5,570 nt of DNA from Acidobacteriota bacterium (GTDB lineage Bacteria; Acidobacteriota; Vicinamibacteria; Vicinamibacterales; 2-12-FULL-66-21): positions 1 through 5,570 of the forward strand of contig JAIVJE010000083.1 in the NCBI GenBank assembly GCA_020200195.1. Direction: 5' to 3'. Shown here piece after piece: positions 1 to 4,428 of the stretch. The notes below the pieces were generated by a model. It saw only the letters and a list, made by a program, of their open reading frames with translations. It did no database searches and was not told the DNA's origin. A program made the position numbers and the translations under genes. Each line of letters begins with the position of its first letter. Position 1 is the stretch's first letter.

Positions 1-237
1 CTGTCGTTCTACGTCAGGTACGCCAATCGGCCCTTCAGTGAGCAGACCGATCAACTTGCCTACATCGTTTCGTACGCAGTCGATCCCGTGACCGGTCAGG
101 GCTATGTATATCTGCCCGGAAAATCCGACGAGCCTTATCGCCTCAACACGAAAGCGATCTATCGCGGACGCGAGGGCAACTGGTTTCGGGCGAACGCAGC
201 GTGGCAGACTGCATTCAGGAACGTCGTTCACGGCTAG
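1..237 (+). CDS. C-terminal part of an unrecognised protein (5' end outside window)
   Basis: Frame 1 is open from the first base to a TAG at 235-237 and gives 78 codons. The visible protein begins LSFYVRYANRPFSEQ and ends with AWQTAFRNVVHG. It is rich in Tyr and Gly with alternating hydrophobic and polar residues (AYIVSYAVDP, GYVYLPGKSDEPYRL), which suggests a beta-rich soluble or exported domain. Two details point to real coding sequence: the composition is protein-like throughout, and the frame stays open without low-complexity sequence. No family is recognised and no catalytic motif is seen, so no function is assigned. It converges with the lasso operon that lies beyond the insertion sequence. 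The start and total length cannot be seen. Confidence 0.7.
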   Translation: MSFYVRYANRPFSEQTDQLAYIVSYAVDPVTGQGYVYLPGKSDEPYRLNTKAIYRGREGNWFRANAAWQTAFRNVVHG

Positions 238-471
238 CGCTCACGCCTTCTCGACCGTGCATGCCCAAAGCAGAGCTCCGAGGCGGCCCAGCCACAGCCC
301 AGGCGGCGCGTCGGAGTGAGTCCAGTCGGTTGAGCCAGACCGTCATCTGGTTCTAATTGGCGAAAATGCGGCCTCACCAGTTCCAAGTCGTTGATTCGAA
401 ACGACAGGAAACTTGATCCCAAACAGAAAATCGAACCAGCGCGTCTGCCAGCGATACAATCGATGCCGGCG
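238..471. other. Intergenic gap between the upstream gene and the IS element
   Basis: This 234-bp stretch contains no convincing gene on either strand. The longest open frame is on the minus strand (422-234); it has no visible ribosome binding site and no family resemblance. Only weak inverted repeats are present, for example CCAGA/TCTGG around 339-354, with no T-tract, so no terminator can be called. A TACAAT hexamer at 455-460 resembles a -10 box, but no matching -35 box was found at the right distance. Before the insertion this was probably the spacer between two convergent transcription units. Confidence 0.5.
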
Positions 472-520
472 TGATCAACGACAATTAAATTTGCCGGGCG
501 ACGACAATTAGATTGGCCGG
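472..520 (+). repeat. Left terminal inverted repeat of the IS21 element
   Basis: Aligning this 49-bp segment with the reverse complement of 3211-3259 gives 36 identities without gaps. It contains two direct copies of a 19-bp unit, CGACAATTAAATTTGCCGG (479-497) and CGACAATTAGATTGGCCGG (502-520), offset by 23 bp. Multiple internal repeats at each end are known transposase-binding sites in IS21-family elements. The first copy also contains the GACAAT that could serve as a -10 box. Confidence 0.9.
480..485 (+). promoter_or_regulatory. Candidate -10 box in the left IS end
   Basis: GACAAT matches 4 of 6 bases of the -10 consensus and lies upstream of istA inside the terminal repeat. No good -35 box is present at 457-462 in the current left flank, so a single copy would express istA weakly. 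It becomes a plausible promoter only when joined to the right end's TTGACG. Confidence 0.35.
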
Positions 521-558
521 TCCGCTGACCGCCATCTGGCGTGCGAGGCTATCCGTTT

Positions 559-564
559 GGGAGG
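559..564 (+). promoter_or_regulatory. Shine-Dalgarno site deciding the istA start
   Basis: GGGAGG lies five bases before the TTG at 570. No comparable site precedes the earlier in-frame TTG at 513, which lies inside the terminal repeat. This supports starting IstA at 570. Confidence 0.75.
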
Positions 565-569
565 ACGGA

Positions 570-2057
570 TTGGTCACGGACGCGCAGGTACGGCGGTTGA
601 GGGAGAAGCGGATGGACGGCAACACGTTAGGGGCGGCCGCGGCAGCGGCCGGCATGAGTGAGCGGACGGCGCGGCGCTGGCAAGAGGGGCCGGTCCCGTC
701 GGCAACCAAGACGGCGCGGACGTGGCGGACGCGCGAGGATCCCTTCGAGGGTGTGTGGGCGACCGAGGTAGTCCCGAGGCTCGCCACTGACACGGCGCGG
801 CGGCTGCAGGCGCTGACGTTATTCGACTGGTTGTCCGACCGCTATCCCGGACGGTTTCAGCCGGGGCAGGTGCGCACGTTGCAGCGGCGCGTGCGCGATT
901 GGCGCGCGCACCACGGCTCGGACGTCGAGGCGTACTTTGAGCAAACGGCGGTCCCCGGCCGCGAGGGCGCGCTCGACTTCACCGACGCGAGTGGGTTGGG
1001 CGTGACGATCCAGGGCGAGGTGTTCCCGCATCTGCTCTTCGAATGGGTCCTTAGCTTCAGTGGCTGGACCTACGTGGCGCTGGCGGCGAGCGAGACGTTC
1101 GAAGCGCTCGTCGCTGGGCTGCAGGGCGCGGTCTGGGCGCTGGGCGCGGTCCCTGCGGTCATACGGCACGACAATTTGTCGGCGGCGACGCACGAGCTGA
1201 AGCGCAGCGGCGGGCGCCAGCTCACGGAGCGCTTCCGCGGCGTGCTCGATCATTACGGCTTGCGCTCCTCGCGGATCTCCCCCGGCGAGGCCCACGAAAA
1301 CGGCGTCGCCGAGCAAGCCCATTTCCGTACGAAGACAGCCGTCGAGCAGGCGTTGCTACTCCGCGGCCATGGCGACTTCGTCGATGAAGCGACGTATGAA
1401 GCCTTCGTGCGTGAGGTGATTGAGCGGAAACGGAATGGACCGGCCGCGCGTCGGCTCGCGGACGAGCGCCCGCACCTCCGCCCGTTGCCGCCGGCGCCGG
1501 TGCCCAATTACACGACGTTTACCTGCGTGGTGCGTCGATCGAGCACCATCCGGGTCGGGAAGCGCACCTACTCCGTGCCGTCGCGGTTACTGGGACACAC
1601 GGTCGAGGCGCGGCAGCACCCGACCACCGTGGAGGTGCTCTACCGGGGCCATGTGATTGAAACCATGCCGCGCTTGCGCGGCGACGTCGATCACCGCATC
1701 GACTATCGCCACATTATTGGGAGTCTGGTGCGCAAGCCCGGCGCCTTCGCACGCTATCGCTACCGCGAAGAGCTGTTTCCGTCGCTCACGTTTCGCCAGG
1801 CGTATGACGCCCTGTGCGTCACCCATGGGGAGCGCGCGGATGTCGAGTACGTGCGGCTGCTGCACCTGGCGGCGACGACCAGCGAAGGCCAGGTTGACGC
1901 GACGTTGATGCGGCTGCTTCGCGATGCGCAGCCGTTTGACTACGCCGGCGTGCAGGCGCTGGTCACGCCCACGACGCCGAGTCTGCCGGTCATCCATGTA
2001 CCCCAGCCAGATTTAGCACAGTACGACGCGCTGCTGCTGGGAGGTGGCCGATGCTGA
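570..2057 (+). CDS. istA: IS21-family transposase IstA (DDE integrase type)
   Basis: This is the transposase that cuts and joins the element's ends, working with the IstB ATPase. The preferred TTG start at 570 gives 495 residues beginning MVTDAQVRRL, as is typical of the family, and it has a good GGGAGG site. Near the N-terminus is a helix-turn-helix-like stretch (TLGAAAAAAGMSERTARRW, about residues 19-37). The rve-type catalytic core has a DDE triad: Asp136 in ALDFTD, Asp201 in RHDNLSAA and Glu243 in AHENG. The C-terminal part has the usual RVGKRTYSVPSRL and RHIIGSLVRKPGAFARYRYR blocks. Length and motif order match intact family members, with no frameshift. The stop overlaps istB by 7 bp, implying coupled translation. 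A longer form from TTG 513 (514 residues) is possible but less likely. Confidence 0.95.
   Translation: MVTDAQVRRLREKRMDGNTLGAAAAAAGMSERTARRWQEGPVPSATKTARTWRTREDPFEGVWATEVVPRLATDTARRLQALTLFDWLSDRYPGRFQPGQVRTLQRRVRDWRAHHGSDVEAYFEQTAVPGREGALDFTDASGLGVTIQGEVFPHLLFEWVLSFSGWTYVALAASETFEALVAGLQGAVWALGAVPAVIRHDNLSAATHELKRSGGRQLTERFRGVLDHYGLRSSRISPGEAHENGVAEQAHFRTKTAVEQALLLRGHGDFVDEATYEAFVREVIERKRNGPAARRLADERPHLRPLPPAPVPNYTTFTCVVRRSSTIRVGKRTYSVPSRLLGHTVEARQHPTTVEVLYRGHVIETMPRLRGDVDHRIDYRHIIGSLVRKPGAFARYRYREELFPSLTFRQAYDALCVTHGERADVEYVRLLHLAATTSEGQVDATLMRLLRDAQPFDYAGVQALVTPTTPSLPVIHVPQPDLAQYDALLLGGGRC
2039..2044 (+). promoter_or_regulatory. Shine-Dalgarno site for istB, inside the end of istA
   Basis: GGGAGG sits six bases before the istB ATG at 2051 and encodes part of IstA's C-terminal Gly-Gly-Gly. 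It fits independent or coupled initiation of istB on the istAB transcript. Confidence 0.7.
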
Positions 2058-2878
2058 CGCCCACCGCCCCCGCCGCGACCGAGCGCGTCACCACGCTCCT
2101 GACCACGTTGGGCCTGCTGACCGCGGCGCAGGAGCTGGTGCCGCGGGTGACCCAGACCGGACATCTCGAGGTCGTCCCGGTGCTCGCCGAGGTGTTCGAG
2201 GCCGAAGCCGAGGCGCGGCGCCAGCGGCGCATTGCGCGGTTGCGCCACACAGCCCGCCTCCCGCCGGGCAAAACCTTCGACACGCTCGATGCAGGCCGAC
2301 TGCCGGTGCCCATCGTGCAGCGCGTGCAGGAGCTCGCGACGGGCGCGTTTCTCGAGACGGCGACCAACGTGCTCGCCTTTGGCTTGCCGGGCGTCGGCAA
2401 GAGTCACGCGCTGTGTGCCGTGGGGCACGCGTTGGTGGAAGCGGGCCACAGTGTGCTCTTCACGCCGGCCTACGCGCTGGTGCAGGAACTCCTCAGCGCG
2501 AAGCGCGATCTGCAGCTGCCACGGGCGCTCCGGAAGCTGGATCTGTTCGAGGTGATCCTGCTCGACGATCTTGGATACGTGCAGCAAAGTCCCGAAGAAG
2601 CCGAAGTGCTCTTCACGCTCCTCGCGGAACGGTACGAACGCCGCTCGGTGATGGTGACAAGCAATCTGGTCTTCAGTCAATGGGACCGGATCTTTCGTGA
2701 CCAAATGGCCACGGCTGCCGCGATCGATCGCCTCGTACACCACGCCGTGATTCTCGAATTCGACGTGCCGAGTTACCGGACAGATCGCTCACGGCCGACG
2801 CCGGCGGCCGCGCCGACTCCGCGGGCATCACGACGCGGGCGCGCGCCGGGCCCACTGCTGCCAAAACGCCGTCGATGA
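2051..2878 (+). CDS. istB: IS21-family helper ATPase IstB (AAA+)
   Basis: This is the AAA+ ATPase of the DnaC/IstB type that assists IstA in target selection and strand transfer. The 275-residue protein has a helical N-terminal region (1-80) with an Arg/Glu-rich helix around 46-66. The ATPase core follows: Walker A GLPGVGKSH at 111-119 (Lys117), Walker B VILLDDLGYV at 168-177 (Asp172, Asp173), a sensor-I-like MVTSN at 201-205 and a candidate arginine finger in DRL (Arg227). The family's usual ending SYR is at 241-243. It is followed by a 32-residue Pro/Arg-rich tail, so the protein is somewhat longer than the roughly 250 residues typical of the family. The ATG overlaps the end of istA by 7 bp. 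The reading frame is intact and no key residue is missing. Confidence 0.95.
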   Translation: MLTPTAPAATERVTTLLTTLGLLTAAQELVPRVTQTGHLEVVPVLAEVFEAEAEARRQRRIARLRHTARLPPGKTFDTLDAGRLPVPIVQRVQELATGAFLETATNVLAFGLPGVGKSHALCAVGHALVEAGHSVLFTPAYALVQELLSAKRDLQLPRALRKLDLFEVILLDDLGYVQQSPEEAEVLFTLLAERYERRSVMVTSNLVFSQWDRIFRDQMATAAAIDRLVHHAVILEFDVPSYRTDRSRPTPAAAPTPRASRRGRAPGPLLPKRRR

Positions 2879-3014
2879 GCGTTGGGACCGCTCCGCCGAT
2901 GAAAACAGCCGCGTAGGAGGCGCCAGGAACGACGATCGCCAAGCTGGCACGGGTACAGCATCCCCTGATTCCGGCCTCGATGGCGTCAACAGCAAAGACG
3001 GCTGTGGAAATGAC

Positions 3015-3051
3015 GTCCCTATGGAAACCCAAAAACGGTTTCCACAGGGAC
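3015..3051. repeat. Long hairpin in the IS tail
   Basis: The arms GTCCCTATGGAAACC (3015-3029) and GGTTTCCACAGGGAC (3037-3051) pair over 15 positions with a single A/C mismatch. They are separated by the 7-base loop CAAAAAC. No T-run follows on either strand, so it does not look like a simple intrinsic terminator. It could be an RNA structure, a protein-binding palindrome or a dispersed palindromic repeat. Confidence 0.75.
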
Positions 3052-3056
3052 TTGGA

Positions 3057-3079
3057 AATCTCGCACAGAACGCGAGATT
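3057..3079. repeat. Second hairpin in the IS tail
   Basis: A perfect 8-bp stem, AATCTCGC (3057-3064) with GCGAGATT (3072-3079), encloses a 7-base loop ACAGAAC. It begins five bases after the first hairpin ends, making a tandem hairpin pair with equal loop lengths. There is no T-tract on either side. Confidence 0.65.
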
Positions 3080-3210
3080 CCCACATTCCCACAAGCCGAT
3101 CATCGTTGGTGTCTGAAAGGAGAAAAGATAGAGCACGAAGACTGACGGTCGCGACCCGTCATCAGATCAAACCGACCGCAGGATTGTCGCAGCCTCGGTC
3201 ACATCCAGGA

Positions 3211-3259
3211 CCGGCAAGAACAATTGTCGCGAACCGGCAAAAGTAATTGACGTCGATCA
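3211..3259 (-). repeat. Right terminal inverted repeat of the IS21 element
   Basis: The reverse complement starts TGATCGACGTCAATTAC and matches the left end at 36 of 49 positions. It holds two units, at 3234-3252 and 3211-3229, with the same 23-bp offset as on the left. A weaker third copy, CCGCAGGATTGTCG at 3176-3189, lies further inward. The outermost bases 3257-3259 (TCA) are also the TGA stop codon of the kinase gene read on the minus strand. Confidence 0.9.
3247..3252 (+). promoter_or_regulatory. Outward-facing -35 box in the right IS end
   Basis: TTGACG (5 of 6 bases of the -35 consensus) points out of the element. No matching -10 box lies at the right distance in the kinase gene, so it is probably silent here. 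In a head-to-tail IS junction it would pair with GACAAT at 480-485 of the left end across 15 bp plus the junction bases. A 2-3 bp junction gives 17-18 bp. Such junction promoters driving istAB are established for IS21 itself. Confidence 0.5.
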
Positions 3260-4270
3260 GCTCAAGCTCCGGACATCATCCAGGATGGCATCGCGCAGGC
3301 TGTGCATCGACGCCGGGTCGGCCTGTGGCACGAGGCGGCGCAGCGGCACGCGCACCGCGAGCCGGGCGAGCACATCGAGATCGCGCGCGCGCATGTCGCG
3401 GTCCAGCAGGTAGTTCACATACGTGTTCGCGATCAGCCGCGTGAGTCCGTCACGCGCCGGCAACGCGCCGACGACCGGCGCGCGCGTGTGCGGATCACGC
3501 TCCTCCAGTACGTAGATGGCACACAGCGGAACCGGTCTCGACTGAAACGCGTACCCGTCCTGCCCCAGCGCGAGGTAGCACTTGTCCCAGGTCGCGGTCT
3601 GTCGGGGCAGCGCGTCCGGTGATCCGAACAGCGCCGCGATCGATTCCGGCCACAGGCCGAGTCGCGGATACGCCGGTTGCGCGAGGAATGTATCGCCCTC
3701 CTCGATGACCGCCACCACATCGTCGGACATCACGCCGAAGCCACTTGTCGCAAAAACGGCGGCCGCCGTGGATTTGCCGGCACCAGGGGGACCCACCATC
3801 GCGATTGCGCGCCCGTCGATATCAATCGCGCTGGCGTGCAGGCAGGTGATGCCGCGTAACCGCAGCACAAAACCCAGCACCGGTCCCAGGAGATACGTGG
3901 TCGCGTCCTCGAGGGTCAACGCGGCGGGCCATGTGCCCCGAATCTGCGTTCCGCGACGGTCGATCAGGAACTCGGTGCCGTCGCCGTATTGGAAGTGAAA
4001 GAAGGCGCCGTCAGCCAGCGTCCAGGCGGTCAGAGTCGGCGTGCCGCGTTGATCTTGAGTGGCGCTCGCATACCGGAGCTGTCGCGGCGCGTTGCGCAGC
4101 GACCCCGGAAGAAGCTGCTCCGGATTGAGCACGACATCCAGGTCGAAAGGCGAAGACTCCGGTGATGCAACCAGACCCGGGATCGGCCGGTCGCAACGCA
4201 GGCGCAGCCCAAAAGCCCCGAAAGTCACAGACGCAAATTCCAGCGCGCGGGTGTCCCGCTGAATCGTCAC
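3257..4270 (-). CDS. HPr-kinase/serine-kinase-like protein of a lasso-peptide operon
   Basis: The 337-residue protein belongs to the HprK-like P-loop kinases found in lasso clusters. In paeninodin-type systems the homologue phosphorylates the precursor at its C-terminal Ser. An N-terminal domain of about 135 residues precedes the block CLHASAI (His145). Walker A is GPPGAGKST at 160-168 (Lys166), the acidic SDDVVAV is at 182-188 (Asp183, Asp184), and YPRLGLWPES is at 201-210, a signature of this branch. True HPr kinases differ in the N-terminal domain, so carbon-regulation activity is unlikely. The GTG start overlaps the precursor's TGA by four bases (GTGA), and no strong ribosome site precedes it, which indicates translational coupling. 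Its TGA stop coincides with the outer bases of the IS right end. Length is about normal for the family, so little or nothing seems lost. The acceptor residue is unproven. Confidence 0.87.
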   Translation of the reverse strand: MTIQRDTRALEFASVTFGAFGLRLRCDRPIPGLVASPESSPFDLDVVLNPEQLLPGSLRNAPRQLRYASATQDQRGTPTLTAWTLADGAFFHFQYGDGTEFLIDRRGTQIRGTWPAALTLEDATTYLLGPVLGFVLRLRGITCLHASAIDIDGRAIAMVGPPGAGKSTAAAVFATSGFGVMSDDVVAVIEEGDTFLAQPAYPRLGLWPESIAALFGSPDALPRQTATWDKCYLALGQDGYAFQSRPVPLCAIYVLEERDPHTRAPVVGALPARDGLTRLIANTYVNYLLDRDMRARDLDVLARLAVRVPLRRLVPQADPASMHSLRDAILDDVRSLS

Positions 4271-4428
4271 GCTGTCTTATTGCCGCCCACACCGTCACCC
4301 ATGGCCCCAGTGGCCATCGCCCATGTGCGGAGGCGGAGGTCGCCGTAGATGGTCAGGCGAGGCGTGGTGTAAGGTCGTTTCGCGACAGGTTGCTCGTCCA
4401 ACTTCTTCGGATCGTCCGGCCGTTTCAT
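4267..4428 (-). CDS. Lasso-peptide precursor (53 residues)
   Basis: This short gene encodes a leader plus core. The leader contains Y20-x2-P23-x-L25-x3-G29-x5-T35, an exact match to the YxxPxLxxxGxxxxxT motif bound by the B1 recognition protein. Thr35 is expected at the penultimate leader position, so cleavage would follow Trp36 and release AMATGAMGDGVGGNKTA (17 residues). Asp45 is core residue 9, which allows a 9-residue Ala1-Asp9 macrolactam. An upstream in-frame ATG at 4467 would add 13 residues. The ATG at 4428 is chosen because AAGGAAGGAA (4445-4436) lies 7-8 bases before it. Most of the gene (4295-4428) also lies inside the end of the cyclase frame, and its stop overlaps the kinase start. 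The mature product and the topology are inferred, and the tail lacks an obvious bulky plug. Confidence 0.85.
   Translation of the reverse strand: MKRPDDPKKLDEQPVAKRPYTTPRLTIYGDLRLRTWAMATGAMGDGVGGNKTA

Larger units (their letters stand above)
2879..3210. other. Non-coding 3' tail of the IS21 element
   Basis: These 332 bp lie between istB and the right terminal repeat. No open frame on either strand looks like a protein with a family. A minus-strand frame (3092 down to 2673) includes a hydrophobic stretch but overlaps the end of istB antisense. The tail holds two adjacent hairpins (3015-3051 and 3057-3079), a degenerate third terminal-repeat unit (3176-3189) and several copies of GGAAA/TTTCC. 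IS21-family elements usually leave little room here, so this may be extra sequence picked up by the element. Confidence 0.55.
472..3259 (+). mobile_element. Complete IS21-family insertion sequence (about 2.79 kb)
   Basis: The element is bounded by 49-bp inverted repeats that start TGATC and end GATCA, so it has the TG...CA termini typical of the IS21 family. It encodes istA and istB in the same direction with a short overlap, which is the family's hallmark. Both reading frames are intact with all key catalytic residues, so it may be active. At about 2.79 kb it is slightly longer than the usual 2-2.5 kb because about 380 bp follow istB. With TG/CA ends there is no clear target duplication (GCCGGCG on the left, GCTCAAG on the right). 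GATCA occurs at both ends (473-477 and 3255-3259) and could instead be read as a 5-bp target duplication, which would move the ends inward by 5-6 bp. It abuts the stop codon of the lasso kinase gene. Confidence 0.92.

Noticed and set aside
238..471. Possible remnant of a lasso B2 gene on the minus strand (MTVWLNRLDSLRRAAWAV)
   Set aside because: Only a few residues (RRAAWAV) resemble the family, stops precede it and no catalytic Cys/His/Asp block is seen. The similarity is at chance level.
513..569. Upstream TTG start for istA at 513
   Set aside because: It lies inside the terminal repeat without a Shine-Dalgarno site, while TTG 570 has GGGAGG at good spacing and gives the typical MVTDAQVR start.
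819..1322. A 167-residue open frame on the minus strand inside istA
   Set aside because: It lies antisense to clear IstA catalytic sequence, is Arg/Ala-rich with no family resemblance, and is what G+C-rich DNA produces by chance.
1940..2743. A 267-residue minus-strand open frame across the istA/istB junction
   Set aside because: Both sense frames carry unmistakable conserved motifs (YRHIIGSLVRKPGAF, Walker A and B). The antisense frame has none.
3015..3079. Hairpin pair as an intrinsic terminator or a CRISPR-like array
   Set aside because: No U-run follows on either strand, and the two hairpins differ in sequence with no repeated unit and spacer pattern.
2673..3092. Minus-strand frame with a hydrophobic stretch (ASYAAVFIGGAVPTLIDGVL), a possible passenger gene
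   Set aside because: It runs across both hairpins and antisense to the end of istB, has no ribosome binding site and matches no family I know. It could be a remnant but cannot be supported.
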